DNA of 64,000 nucleotides from Utricularia gibba (GCA_002189035.1 CM007989.1:7731501-7795500); one strand, 5' to 3'; shown: positions 46,544 through 59,516, numbered from the stretch's first letter. The notes: generated by a model from the sequence alone, not told the origin. A program made the numbers and translations.

Positions 46544-46776
46544 CTTCACCGTCGGATGAGCGAGAGGAACAGAGAAAAGAGGGGAAGGGGAAACGAGGTT
46601 GGTTTCCTGAGTGAAAATGTGTTTGGTCCTTGGGTCATTTTGTCGAACGGTTGGTATGCAAATGCACTATTTTTCTCCATGCTAAAATAATCAGAGGACC
46701 GGCTTCAATTTCTCTGATTTATCCGGATCGAAGGAGGATTAGACTCCAAGACAAGTAAAAATAAGTTGCTTTCATG

Positions 46777-47352
46777 TTACAGATGGAGATCAACATCCAG
46801 TGGTTCTTTAACTTCTATCATTTCGGTGGATTTATGGCCTTCTCCCCTGCTGCAGTTGGCGACCTGCCGGGGCGGGGCAGCTAGGAATCCGGCAGGGTAA
46901 CTCAACGGCACGCCTGATAGAACTTGAGGAGCACACACAAAAGTATGATTAATTTGATGGGGAGACCTTGCACCAAAGGTGTTGTTATCAGGTGGCCCTG
47001 TTCCAATTGTTACCCCTGATCGAGTTCTGAGGAAGCTGGTCATGTTGACAGTGGTTCCAAGCCGCTGGTGATCGAGCACGTATTGAGCTCTCCGTGTCCT
47101 CATGCGCTCCTTCTTGTGTGCATTTTGATGGCCACCCAATGCTTGGGAGTTGGCAAATTTTTTGTCACAATGTTGGCATTCAAACCTCTTGCTTTCCTCC
47201 CCGTGATCCCTCTCGACATTGGTGACTTCTGCGGCTTTTCCAACTGCAAAACCGAATAGCTTCACTACAGATGATGGTGATGATGAAGATGAATGATCTG
47301 AAGAACCAGGCTCTGGTGCACCTCTTCCTGGTAATGAATTTTCCTTCTCCAT
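46777..47352 (-). CDS. Single C2H2 zinc finger protein (GIS/ZFP type)
   Basis: Single exon, 191 residues from ATG 47352. Serine-rich start, a KLFGFAVG motif (about 31-38), one finger with Cys59, Cys62, His75, His79 containing the plant QALGGH core ([20 protein letters not shown]), and a C-terminus DVDLHL resembling an EAR repression motif. LFGF plus one QALGGH finger plus EAR-like end is the layout of the GIS, GIS2, ZFP5/6/8 group, which controls trichome and root-hair initiation through gibberellin and cytokinin. Function is by family only. Confidence 0.88.
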   Translation of the reverse strand: MEKENSLPGRGAPEPGSSDHSSSSSPSSVVKLFGFAVGKAAEVTNVERDHGEESKRFECQHCDKKFANSQALGGHQNAHKKERMRTRRAQYVLDHQRLGTTVNMTSFLRTRSGVTIGTGPPDNNTFGARSPHQINHTFVCAPQVLSGVPLSYPAGFLAAPPRQVANCSRGEGHKSTEMIEVKEPLDVDLHL

Positions 47353-47423
47353 AGTTTTTTTTTTCAGTTTCTAACAGTAGAAACAAACCCAATACACGGC
47401 GAATTATAATCATGTGTATGCGG

Positions 47424-47431
47424 TATATATA
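47424..47431 (-). promoter_or_regulatory. TATA box of the C2H2 gene
   Basis: TATATATA on the minus strand, 72 nt upstream of the ATG at 47352, followed downstream by a short leader. Confidence 0.6.
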
Positions 47432-47488
47432 GAGAGAGTAATCAGAAACAAAAAGCTATCATTATAGGAACATCGAAGGACAGACAAA

Positions 47489-47867
47489 ATGAGCCCTATA
47501 TGGAAAAGCATCCACAACTTTCCAAAACTGTACTTCCAACTCTTGGTAAGTTCAAAGAGCTATCATATTCTGCTTTAAAAATAGATCTAAAGTGAGATTT
47601 CATGCCTTTGTGTTTCACTCTCATGTCTTGCATTGAAACCCAGACTAGATTATTGAATGTGTTAACGTTTCTTGCTTACAGAACCAAGGCATAGATGTCT
47701 TCCTTCCATGGTTGCAGCTCCCTTTTCCACAGTACTTCCGTTCCCTTGGGGTGCTCTGTTATACAAGGGTATGGCTTCACTTACAGTTGATTGCGTTTTT
47801 ACTTCATGATCTAGGCATTGAGTGGTTATCAACTTGTTATTCCCTCGGAATCCTTCCAGTCAGTTAA
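47489..47867 (+). CDS. Candidate small two-exon gene, unknown
   Basis: ATG 47489 opens 19 codons to a good donor (TTG|GTAAGT, 47546). An acceptor (TTGCTTACAG) starts a second exon at 47682 in phase, reading 61 codons to TAA (47865-47867); 80 residues such as IWKSIHNFPKLYFQLL and LPWLQLPFPQYFRSLG. A second possible intron (47769-47814) would be only 46 nt, too short for plants. I recognise no family. It may be a real short protein, a non-coding transcript or chance. Confidence 0.25.
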
Positions 47868-49321
47868 GGCAGCAGCGTTTGCTTGTGAGCATTTATCTGT
47901 GGCTCCTGTTCTGGGGGGTTAGCAAATTTTCAGCACTAGGTGACTTAATCATGAACTTTGAATCCATCTTCTCTCCTCCCCCATAATGCACCTAGGGTAC
48001 GCTGTTACAGTGCAAAATGTCTTTGAATTATTATAAAGCAATGGCAATGCTCATTTTGTGTAGCCTTTTGGTACAGGACGTTTGTGTGCACTTTCACGAG
48101 CGTGGCCGCTCATTTCGGAATTCGGTGGTAGTCTTTAGCAGGCTTTTTTCTTTGTTTGTGCTACTCCTGAAGCGTGAAAGATGGGGTGGAAAACGCTATG
48201 CCCTCTCGTGAAATGGACAATGCAACGAACTGGTGGACTCATACCAGGAATCAATCAAGCTTTGCTCCACGACATGACCCAGAGTTGACCACTCACACAC
48301 TCCCCCCCTCCTTGTTCATATCATGATGACCCGCCCTTTTTGCTTTCCAGTAATTGATCCTAAACTCCTGCCTGCCTGCTTGCACTTCATATCTTATTAG
48401 AGAACCAGAGGTTAGTACTCTCTTCCTCTTCCTTTTTTTTCTTTTTTTTTTTTATCCCCTGAGTCCCCCATTGTTCGTTCCTGGGATGGAAGGGCGTAAC
48501 ATCAGGAGATTTGAGGATCAAGGGAATGGTCCACGTAAAGTGTGTGGTGGCTTTTTGGTGTACCAGCTTTATCACAGCATCAAAAGCCCACCTGGGTGCT
48601 GGTTTGCCGACCGCGCTAGTCTTCTTTGGGGGTGTGTGTTTGGGTAAGCAAACAAAGCAGCGTATGGTGGGATTTTTCTATTCCATCATTTCAAATATTA
48701 AGGTCGTTCTATTATTTGAAACTGTGATCCATATTATGTAAAATAATTTAATAAAATAAAAATATATATTATAAAGTTTAATATATTATTATGATATAAA
48801 TACGTTTTTATTTAATCCTTGAAATAAAGATTCAAGAAATTTCAATAATTTTTAGAATTAATCATAGAATCTGAATTTTTTATTTTAATATATAATGATT
48901 GAAGATTAGAATTTTTAAAAATTAAACAGAATCAGTAAAAGAAATTAATAAAACAGAAAAGACTTTTATTATTTAGTAAATCAAATAGAAGTGGAAAGGT
49001 GGGATTAATTTTGAAATGTTAATATATTAAGTTAATATTCATTAATATTATTAATTTTTACCTTTAAATAGATTACAGCATTGTTTTGGAAAATTTTTGG
49101 AATCTATTTTTTATTTTTTAAAATTATTTTAGAAAAATAAAAATAAAAAGTAAAAGTAACATACTTTTTACTTTTTCAAAAATAATTTTTGTAATACAAT
49201 TTTAAAAATATTTTTTAATAGAATTATTTTTACAATTGATATTATTTTAAAAAAATTATTTTTATTATTCTTGGATTCAATTCGAAATGTGAAATTTTTC
49301 CGAGAAACAAGAAGCAAAGAT

Positions 49322-49417
49322 TGGGCCAGAGAATTTTTGGGCTGGTGATGAAACTGGTGAAGTGGGGTGGGTATATATACAGCGGCTCATTCTTGTTGGG
49401 CCTTCCCTACTGGCCCA
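49322..49417 (+). promoter_or_regulatory. Site II cluster and TATA box, eIF2-gamma promoter
   Basis: TGGGCC (49322-49327), TGGGCT (49338-49343), TGGGCC (49397-49402) and the inverse GGCCCA (49412-49417), with TATATATA at 49372-49379. Site II clusters are typical of plant translation-apparatus genes, which fits the eIF2 subunit downstream. Confidence 0.65.
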
Positions 49418-49788
49418 GAACACACAACATAATCGAAGGCCGTAGGCGATTCCGCGGCTACGCCCTGTCGCCGATTTCAGTCCGCCCTTTGTTACGCCGC
49501 ATTGCGCTCTGTCCTTATCTTCCGAGAAGTTTGCTCCGCCGTCGCCGCCTAATCGGAGGTGTAGTTCTGCTTGGGTACATAATGAATGCTTTTCTAGAAA
49601 TCCGAATCGCGGGTTTTGAGTAGCAATTGAGTGCTTTATTTTGTGGTTTATGCATTTTTGTAGTTTGGAGTTTTAGGTTATGGTTTTCTGGTTTCGGAGA
49701 CGTTTTTTATTTGATAGGTTGGGGTTTATGTGGTTTAGGGTTTCAGGTCATTGAGCTCTTGGTGTGAAGAGCTGCTGTACCTGTCAAA

Positions 49789-51964
49789 ATGTCGAAGAAA
49801 GGGTTGATGGAGCAAGATCTAAGCAAGCTGGATGTAACTACACTACATCCTTTATCACCGGAGGTGATTTCTCGTCAAGCTACTATCAACATAGGTATCA
49901 GTTATTTATTTGGTTTGGTGGGAATCACTTGAATAATTTCTCAATCTTGCGTTTTTGTTTTCTTCCCGCTGATGCTTAGTGAAATAACTGTTTTCTAACC
50001 TACTTTTTTGTTCTTCTACTGCATCAGGCACCATTGGTCATGTGGCTCATGGGAAATCAACTGTGGTGAAAGCAATTTCCGGAGTTCAGGTATTCTTAGA
50101 ATGTTTTTTTGGGATGTGATTACAGTTTTTGAGGTTAAATTGTTTGACTTTTTGTCAATTTTTGCTACACCGTAAATTAGGCTCTTTGGTTTTTATTAGT
50201 TTGTTTAAACAGTTAAACCTGTGTTTGGGATTCTCTGAAATAGACTGTTCGATTTAAAAACGAGCTGGAACGGAATATTACAATCAAGCTTGGCTATGCC
50301 AATGCAAAAATATACAAGTGTGAAGATGAGAAGTGTCCACGCCCGATGTGTTACAAGTAATGGCTACTATAAGATTTTGTGTTGTCATTGTTCTGTTCTG
50401 GTCCTGCTTCTTAGTCTGTATGTTATCTTTCAGGGCATATGGAAGCGGCAAGGAAGATAGCCCTGCATGTGATGTTCCTGGGTTTGAGAACTCTAAGATG
50501 AAGCTACTCCGACATGTCTCTTTTGTAGATTGCCCAGTAAGGAAACTCCTTGTCATTATTCTATTATGCTATAGTTGATGACAAGCACTTAATCCCGAAC
50601 GAATGCGGTGGTGTTTTTAAAGTCCACATTGTTGCCGTATATTTTTGTTTTAATAGTTCACAGCTCAGTGCTGATTTTGAAAGAAAATAGCTTGATGATC
50701 TCCTACAATGCCCTTCTAGGGACATGATATTCTCATGGCAACCATGCTTAATGGTGCGGCTATCATGGATGGAGCTATGCTACTCATAGCTGCCAATGAG
50801 AGCTGCCCCCAACCTCAGACTTCAGAGCATTTAGCTGCAGTTGAAATCATGCGCCTCCAGCATATTATCATACTACAAAACAAAGTTGATCTTGTCCAGG
50901 AAAATGTTGCAATCAATCAGCATGAAGACATTCAGAGGTTCATTCAGGTTCATTACTGCATTCTATGCTACTGAAAATTTGATATCGTGTCCTTCTCAAT
51001 ATGTCTGATTCAAATTTCCCCACAGGGAACTATTGCCGAAGGAGCACGGGTTGTTCCAATTTCAGCTCAGCTGAAGTATAACATAGATGTTGTATGTGAA
51101 TATCTCGTGAAGAAGATCCCCATCCCAGTAAGGGACTTTGTCTCACCTCCAAACATGATAGTCATCCGATCTTTCGATGTCAATAAGCCAGGCTCCGAAG
51201 TTGATGAAATCAGGGGTGGTGTCGCTGGTGGAAGCATTCTGAAGGTACTTCCACACATTAATAGAGTTGAAGCTATTCCTCCATACTCTTCCAGCGTCTA
51301 AGTGCATGTTCTCCTTCCTCGGTGCAGGGTGTTCTGAGGGTAAATCAAAATATAGAAGTCCGCCCTGGTATCGTGGTCAAAGACAACGATGTCATAAAAT
51401 GCACCCCGATATACTCCCGGATCGTGTCGTTGTACGCCGAGCAAAACGAGTTGCAGTTCGCTGTTCCTGGAGGGCTCATCGGAGTTGGGACAACCATGGA
51501 CCCAACTCTCACCCGTGCTGACAGGCTGGTTGGCCAAGTTCTGGGAGAGATTGGATCACTCCCAGATGTGTATGTCGAACTCGAGGTACGTCTAACTAAA
51601 CCAGACCCCGCCCTGTCTCGACTCGATCCCGGTTCACGGATCATGTGCTCGCCATCCTTCAGGTCAATTTCTTTCTGCTGAGGCGGCTCATCGGCGTTAG
51701 AACGAAGGACACGGAGAGGCAGGGCCGCGTCACGAAGCTGGCCAAGGGAGAGATCCTGATGCTGAACATCGGGTCCATGTCAACTGGGGCGCGTGTCATC
51801 GCAGTCAAAAATGTGTTCGCAAAGTTGCAGCTGACGTCCCCCGTATGCACCAGCAAGGGGGAGAAGATCGCCTTGAGCCGGAGGATTGATCGCCACTGGC
51901 GTCTCATCGGTTGGGGCAGATTCAGGCCGGCATCACACTGGATATTCCGCCTTGCACCATCTGA
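49789..51964 (+). CDS. Translation initiation factor eIF2 subunit gamma, with a one-base frameshift at the end
   Basis: Eight exons: 49789-49894, 50028-50089, 50244-50356, 50434-50536, 50720-50947, 51026-51244, 51328-51585, 51663-51964; 463 residues when one base is restored. GTPase motifs: GHVAHGKST (39-47), DCPGHD, NKVD; a zinc knuckle ([11 protein letters not shown] plus a later Cys); beta-barrel domains with [20 protein letters not shown] and [14 protein letters not shown]. eIF2-gamma binds GTP and Met-tRNAi and brings them to the 40S subunit. Near the end, after HWRLIGWG, the frame breaks at GGGG 51913-51916: one more G gives [15 protein letters not shown] and the stop at 51962-51964, the normal family ending. 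As printed, the frame would run on to 52106 with an unrelated tail. Probably an assembly error. Confidence 0.93.
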
Positions 51965-52557
51965 GTCACCAGCCCAGCCCAGCCCAGCCCTCTCATGCCC
52001 AGGAGACGTACGAATTTTGTCCATTTCAGAAGAACGTGTTTGTTTGCGTACTGTCGTCGCTCATGGAGTTGCGTCTGACCTTTCTTTTATATTGGTTAAT
52101 CGGTAAAATTTAAATTATTTGTGTTATAACGTGAAGAGGTACTTTTAATGACATGAAATTTGGACATAGCATACGCATTTGTTCGAAAATTTAAGGTTTT
52201 TTTGTGCACAGTTTTATTATCAAATATGATTAATTTTTATTTCAAAGGAATATAAATTTATAATTATCTAATTTTTATTTTATCAAAAATATTTCTCGAA
52301 AAAATGTGTTTTTAAAAAATTAAAATCAAATAGTGTTAAAACAGAAAACTCAAATGAATTCTCAAGAACTTTTTGCTGCCATCTATTTGGGAAAAAAAGT
52401 CACTTATGTTATAATCGTTTTACAACACCAATAAATATTCCTTCCTACCTTTAAGCTTTTTTTTTTTTTTTCTTTTGGTATGTATATACATTTAAGAGAA
52501 AAGGACTGTACAACATAAAGAGTAGTCCGTGCAGGCTGGTCCTCTTCTCATCTTCTT
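51965..52557. other. Convergent 3' flanks, eIF2-gamma and LIN-like genes
   Basis: Starts with the AGCCC repeat, then AT-rich 3' flank with a poly-T/TC tract near 52458-52474. No gene. Confidence 0.5.
51971..51990. repeat. (AGCCC)4 repeat
   Basis: Four perfect units, 6 nt after the corrected eIF2-gamma stop codon. Confidence 0.9.
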
Positions 52558-55500
52558 CTAAAGAGGAATCCATCCCTGGGTAGTTCAAGAGTAAGAATGA
52601 AGCATCTTAGCAAAAAGGGAGCGAGGAAGACGAAATGGAGAATGATGATGATACCTTGATGACACCCTTTTCGTTGCCGCAGAGAATCATGTCGTTCGCA
52701 GTGAGCAGGCTGGTGATCTTGCTTCCTGCTGATAGTCTCCCTACTTTGTGCTGTGTTCCTCTCAGCCAAATCTGTGAGGAAGACAAACAAGAGATTATGC
52801 AAGTTGTGGAGATCTCAGAGAAAGCTTGGGAAGGTTTTGTTGGACGACCTGAATGCTGCTAACTGATGTGCTGCAGTTCAAGTATACAAAGTCCTCGACT
52901 ACCTCCATTGCAAGAATGTTGCCTCCCTTGTCTGGAACTGTTGATATCTGAGGGGTGGTGCTTCTTCTCCAGTCCTGTGGTGATCGAATCAATAGTGTAA
53001 TCGGATGGTAGCTTCAAATACACTTGTTACCTTTATGCTTGAGCCTTCAAAGGATGAGCTTGAGCAGTATAACCAATTCTTGTATATGGAAACTGAGGTT
53101 ATAGGTTTGGTTTGCACCCAACTCTTTGAGGGGCGCTTGATCTCCTGCTGTCGATTGTTTATGATCATCAGTTCTTGGATGCTAGAATCCACACAGCCCA
53201 CGTAAACCTTTCCTTGCACTGCTCGAATGCACTTCACCTTCTTGTTCTTGAAAACGTCTCTGATTTTCCTTGATGTGTCGATAACCTGCAGACCAAAGGC
53301 TTTTGAGAGTTTGAGTTTGAGTTTGAGCAGTACAAACTTGGCTGGCTACCTTGAGTTTATGGCCTTGAGTTGCTGCAAAAATGAGGTCTCCTGAGGATTC
53401 GATAAGCTTAACAGATTCCTTCATAGGTATTACCTCAATGCATTCAAGATTTAGGTGGCGCATTTGCCACATCTGCAAAGGAACGATGCATCAGCTTGTG
53501 AGAACATCTACAGCTTTCCCTTGGTTGTCTAAATAAATAGTCGTATCTGAAATGAAGTTTGATAAAAAGTTCTCGGGAAATGTTCTGACCTTGATAGTTT
53601 TGTCAGCAGAAGCACTGAGGAGACAGTTTCCAGGTTCATGAAGGGCAAAACATGTTACAGATTTCCTGTGCTCTTGCATCTCCTGCACAAGTGTAGCTGC
53701 CTGTCCCTTGATTTCCCAAGCCTGAGATGAACCCAACATTAGTATGCCATGGCAGAAGAATCAAGAGAACATCAATTCATTAGCAGACAAAATGTCAGGT
53801 CAAAAATAGGAATAGGTACCTTAATGGATCCATCGGCATAACCACTGTACAACAGTCCCTTGTAGAAGATGAGTGCAGTCACAGCTCCACAGCTTTTGTT
53901 TCCCATCTCGAGGATTTGGCTATGAACACAAGATATGCGCTGCATTTGTTGGTAAAACGTTAAGCACGGAAAATACATCTGGGTCATAATGCAAACCCTT
54001 CACTCACCCCTTTGTTTGGCTGAAAATAATCAGCTACACTAAGCAGTTCTTCAGCCATCCATGTGGCATTTGATAGCCGTCTCAATGACTCCCGCACTCC
54101 ATCTGAAAGTGTGGCTAATTTCTTTATTCCTGCAATAAAAAAGTTTCCTTAGTATTTGGAGCACATGCCCCAAAGGCAACGCTTTGCTTTCTATTTACCT
54201 CTTCCTGATGAATAATTATAGATGCATAAGCAAGCTAAGAGGCGCTCTTCGAGCTCGAAACCAGGATGCAGAAACTGTTCAATGGAATGTAGTATGATTT
54301 CACTTGCATCTTCTCTCTGCTCATCTTGACATTTCACTAACTCACAACTGATCCAGGCAGCAGCAACGAGGCAATCCCTCGAAAGCCTTCTTGACCTGCT
54401 CCTTAGGCCCTTGTCCAATGCATGGAAGACAGTTGCCCCTGAAAGCAGTAGCCTTTGAGCGATTTTACTGCACCATGAATCTATTCCACCGTCCTGTAAG
54501 TTTATTGTAAGAGTATCATTACAAGCAGTGCTGAGACTAGCATAGCGACAGACCATGGCACTATGCTTGAACAGACTAGCTTCACCTGTAAGCACTCATC
54601 GAGGAAGTCATATTTTTTAATCAGATTCCAATGACGAGCTGAGGTTAAACCAGTTTTCCTTAAAAGCCATGCTGTCGTGTATGGCTCTCCGGACCAAGAG
54701 TATGTTCCTCCGAGGTTTGAAATAATGAATGCAGACATAATCTCAGTAGCACAGCCTTCTTCACATGTTAGAGAATTGAAGAGAACGTCTGCAGCTTCTT
54801 CCCTGTATATGGATTTCATGGGTGCCTCTTCCTGAAAAGCATATGGATTTTTTTCTTTTAAAAAAAAGAAAAGAGCTTCAATTCTGAAAGTAGTATGTGT
54901 GGACTCACTAGAGCTTCTAACTGAAGCAGCAAATTAGCTGACAGAAGTCGAATCTCAGGCTCGGCATCATGCATCAACATGAATAGTGAACTCATATTGT
55001 TGGTGCTTCCTTGTCTTTGTATCTGCTGCAGTAAAGTAATTGCTGATGACCTGACGCAAAAAAAAAAACATCAATAAATACCAGATTAATTTTTAACAGT
55101 GATATATAAATTTACCAATGGCGGGCTTTGACGTACCTTGGTATTTTATGAAGTTCACTGAAATATTCCAGTGCAACTGATGATGCCCTGCGTTGGTTAC
55201 TCCACAGAAGTCCAACAAAAGGGGCAACAGGGGATATCTCTGATATACATTTTCTGCTTTTTTCATCGAACCTCATACACTTGACCAATATGGAAGCCAA
55301 CGAAATAAACTCTTCGAGGTTATCTTTTCTTGGAACTTGCAACAGCCTTGAGAGCACTCTCGGAGAGCTTATTGCTGCCAAGTGCATGCTATTTGTTTCG
55401 TAGTCGAAAGCTGTCACTAAACTATCCATGATCATCAAAGATGCAGCAGGCGGGGTCAGCAGGAGAGACTTCAAGTCTAACTTGTTATACTTTGAGGCAC

Positions 55501-57409
55501 AGACCACCTCAACCAAACAAGGTAGAAGTTCAAGAGTCTTGATCTCTGCAGGAGAGGGATTTATCAAGTATATCAGAACGACTGCCTCATGAACATTGCG
55601 CTTGAGAGCTGTTGCTAGGTCATACAGCTGTAGCCCTTTTCTCTTGATATCTTCAACAACGGATTTATTAGCTGTGGCAATAGTTGAGAGAATTGAAACC
55701 GAAGTTCTAACAGTTCTCTCTTCTTTGGAAGTTGTAATAGATATCAGCAACTGATCCAATATAATATCCTTCAGGATTGAGTATTTTAGCCCCTTCTTAC
55801 TGTTTAGTATCTCATATATTGTCTTCATCTCCACACCACTTTCCTCTACTCCATCTCCGATTTCTTCAGTGTAGCAAAGCTTTGAGACAATTCTCTGCAG
55901 GACATCATTTTGATCCATGACAAAGTTTTCTTCACGATGCAAATGGACATCATGGAAACCATTTCCGCAACTTGAGCTATTCTTGGTTGTTTCTAAGCTG
56001 TCGTCTTTTTTCATGGAAATGGAACCGCTGTGATCCTCATATCCATCGTCATCAAAATAAGAAAGTTTCTCCATGTGCCTCAAGCCGAATTTAGGAACAT
56101 CATTCATACAGAATGTAGAAGAAAAACTCTGAGGAATGCAGCCTTTGACATTTTTTTCACGGGTTACTAGTTGATGATGTGTTGGACTCATCCTTCTTGA
56201 AGTGTTCGGGTCCTCAACATCATCCTAGTGTTGAAGCATCATCATAGTTAAATAACACAAACACGCCAAACTTAGCATCTCACTCTAATCCAGAAAACAT
56301 ACCTGAGGAAAAAGATCATCCCAGACAGAAGGGATGCCAGAAACTGGAGAATCTGACTCGGATTCTGTCAAAATATCTCTCAGGAACTTGCTACTTGAGC
56401 TTCGCTCACTAGCTATACAGCAGCTGTTATCTTCAACAACCTCCTTTTCTTTGGGGCAAATCTTATCAAGCTGCATTCAGTGGAAATTTTATTATGTATG
56501 CGCAGAACCATCGGAAATTTCCAGATTTTAACATGGAACTGACACCGAACTTACATCATGGTCAGGACTTAAACTATCTTCATTTCCCCCTAAATGCTGA
56601 AACTCAATACCTGTTGCTATGTTCCTATACAATTCGGTACAAGACAAGCAACAATCTCAGCTAAATCGATTGATCATTAACTAGGAAACACTCAACAAGA
56701 CTACTTACTCCTGAGTGGAATCACCAATAGCCATAATACGGTAATACATCAACCATGGCTTAAACCTTTTTGCTATCCATTTCAAGACTTGATCAACAAT
56801 TCCAGCATTATCACTGAGCACTCCATTTATCAGACATCCACTAGATGATAAATTATCGCCGTCGTGCTCAATAAACAACGGAAACAGACTCCGGCAGACC
56901 CCCGGCGCAAGTTTAGAGTAAACGAGCCTCGGTGAAACCAAAACCGCCTGAAGAAAATGCACCGCCGACTGCCAATCGTTCTTCCTCAAAAACTCAACCA
57001 CTGAGAGGTAAAAGTACGAGCAGCAGACCAAAGAATTGTTAGGAATCCCCAATGTACACCCATCTTCATCCAACGACGCCGGAATTTGAAGCATTTTCTC
57101 GGAGTTCGCGAGCTTAATAGCCCTCTCCCCCGCGCACTCCGCGACAGCAGCAGCTTCGCTCGCCTCTATTCCCCAGTAAAGATTCGAGAGCACGGAATGC
57201 TCCGAAAACTCGAAAAACTCCTGCGGCTGAAGATTCCTGAGTTTGTAAGTCGCTGCCAATTTCAAAGCCCTCCGCGACTCCGCATTCTGAAGAAGCGAAT
57301 GCATTTGTCGGTTGATGACGGAGACAAGCTCTCGTACGACGGAGAGCTCCATTTTCTGGTCTCCATCGAAGAACTCCGGCGGCGGCGGAGCTGAGGAAGG
57401 CGACGACAT
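52558..57409 (-). CDS. LIN-like WD40 repeat protein without U-box
   Basis: Fifteen exons: 57409-56709, 56624-56555, 56470-56303, 56224-55137, 55050-54909, 54831-54586, 54493-54199, 54129-54008, 53939-53820, 53721-53590, 53472-53350, 53285-53031, 52974-52849, 52771-52655, 52575-52558; 1240 residues, all phases consistent. Order: an N-terminal helical region, an acidic linker, ARM-like helical repeats (the 1088-nt exon 4 onward), then C-terminal WD40 repeats (VTALIFYKGLLYSGYADGSI, SVTCFALHEPGNCLLSASAD, LIFAATQGHKL, MILCGNEKGVIKGWIPL). The last exon is only 18 nt (GWIPL and stop), typical of the family. Legume LIN/CERBERUS, needed for nodule infection, has this layout plus a U-box; I see no U-box cysteines or CPI core here, so this is the At3g06880-like paralogue and should not be called an E3 ligase. 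Confidence 0.9.
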
Positions 57410-59328
57410 TCGACGTTCACCCTGTCACGAGCGAGACAGTGTCTAGTCTAGACTCTAGAGCTCCCTCAGCGAATGACTTCCACCTAATCATTTTAAAACT
57501 AAATATATCATAATCAATTAATATCATTATATTGAAAACAATTTATTATTATTTCCACAATTTACCAAAAAGGTAACTTTTTCAGTGACAACCAGAGATA
57601 ATTTATTATATTTAAAACACCTCAAATTTTAATATTTTGACAAAATTAATCCACACTTTTTAATATAAATTATATAATTGGTCCTAATTGATAAAATGAT
57701 TCCTCAACAGTTTCATTTATCCATATTATTAGTTTTCAAAATTTTATATTTTGAATGTTATTTATCACTGTTTGAACACTAAGCACAATTAATCTCTAAT
57801 TATTTAAAAACTAGATAATATTATTTGTAGATTAATTTTTCAAAAGTTTAAATAATTTAGAAATTAATAATACCAATCATGAAAATTATTTATGTCAAAT
57901 TGATGAATACTAAAATATTCAAAAAACATTAGGAACCAATTTTAACCATTGTATTCAAAGAGTAAAAATCAATTTTCTCACTATTTTAGAATGATATTTA
58001 CTTATGTATTATCAAAACAAGGTACACCATTATAATGATTATAATGATTATTGAGTAATATTGTTTTAGAATAATATTTTAATAATTTTTGAAAACAATA
58101 CAAATTTTTTATATTTACATGGATACACATGATATGATAAATCCAAAAACAATCAATTTTCGTATTTTTGGTTCGAATCATTTTTAATAAAATCTAAAAA
58201 AATTAATTCTACATAGAGACTATCTTATTTATTTTTTTACATAGACGATCAATTGCAATTGCAATCGGAAGTGTAGGGTTACCTCGCGGGTTTCAAAGAT
58301 TGACCTGTCAGACGACAATTATTGACGTGGAGGGGGCCCCCAGAGCTTTCGTTTTTGCATTAAAAGCCCCTCAACTCTCCATATTCCCCTCTGCGGTGGT
58401 CACCCATTTGTCATTAATTGCAGGCGCAGCCCCGCCCCGCCCCGCCATCTGCTCTGCTCTGCTTCTTCCTTCCTTCCCTTTCTTTATTATTATTATTTAT
58501 TTATTTCTTGGGTGCATCAGGTTGACAAAGTAACAGTTTTTTTTTTCCTTGTTCATTTTGTAAGTTTGCGTTTTGTCTATTGGGTGGGAATGGGAACAAA
58601 ATAGAAGCACAAGGTCAGCCTGTAAAGATAGGAGCTTTGTCCCCAAAAGCTTCTTTCTTTTCTGCATCATCACCTCACCTCTTGTCCACTATTCCTTTGC
58701 ATACCCTACTACCAACCCCCTTTTTTATGGGCCATTTAAAAAATCATTTTTATTAATTTTTTTGTTTATTTTTCAAATTCATCATCTTTTTCATTAACAA
58801 CCTTTATGTTTACAACTGATTTTTGTTGTACAAAATAGCTTTATAATCCGTTTTTTTATCCAACATGAATATTAACTGGGTGTTTGATAGTTGACTTAAG
58901 ATAAAACGTATTTTATGATTTTATATTTAAAAATATATTTGATGGATGCAGATAGATATGTTATATTTTATAATTAAAATTGTAATTTTAAATAATTGGT
59001 TTCATATTTATAGTTGGGAATAAATATGCTTTTAATATAAAATATATTATTTTAAAAATAAACTTCTTATCAAAAGTACATATTAAATAAAACACGCTTC
59101 AAAAACTAGCATTAAATCATCTATCAAACATCATTTAACAACTCATGTTCTAAAGGGAGTAGAAATTTACAATTCTATTCTGTTTTTAAGAAGATGCACA
59201 AATAACTCGATATTATATTTTTTCTCTCTTTTTTTTAAATTTGATTATATGTAATATTTTTTTCCTATTAGAATTTAATATACACATTTTCCAAAATACA
59301 CTACCATAGTTGAGGGGGTGGTGGTTGG

Positions 59329-59348
59329 CTCTCTCTCTCTCTCTCTCT
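59329..59348. repeat. (CT)10 microsatellite
   Basis: Perfect CT run in otherwise unannotated spacer. Confidence 0.9.
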
Positions 59349-59497
59349 ACCTTGGTTTGACGTGTAAAAGGAGAGCGAAAGGGTTGGCAACACAAGACGA
59401 AAGTGGGGACTGATTGAGGAGCCGGGGAGACAACAACAACACAAGGGGTTATTGTCATTCACGGGATGAAGATAAGTGTGCTATGTTAATGTGGTCA

Positions 59498-59516
59498 CCC
59501 CCCCCCCCCCCCCCCC
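59498..59516. repeat. 19-base poly-C tract
   Basis: Nineteen C in a row (19 G on the other strand), preceded by GTGGTCA. Hard to sequence, so the length is uncertain. Confidence 0.85.

Larger units (their letters stand above)
47353..49320. other. Intergenic, C2H2 upstream region to eIF2-gamma promoter
   Basis: 47353-48660 is mixed sequence with several unconvincing open frames and one candidate short gene at 47489-47867. 48700-49310 is AT-rich (poly-A/T words, AAATAAAAAT). No transposon coding sequence. Confidence 0.4.

Noticed and set aside
58160-58200. GGTTCGAATCA resembling a tRNA B box
   Set aside because: No A box, acceptor stem or cloverleaf in the AT-rich surroundings.
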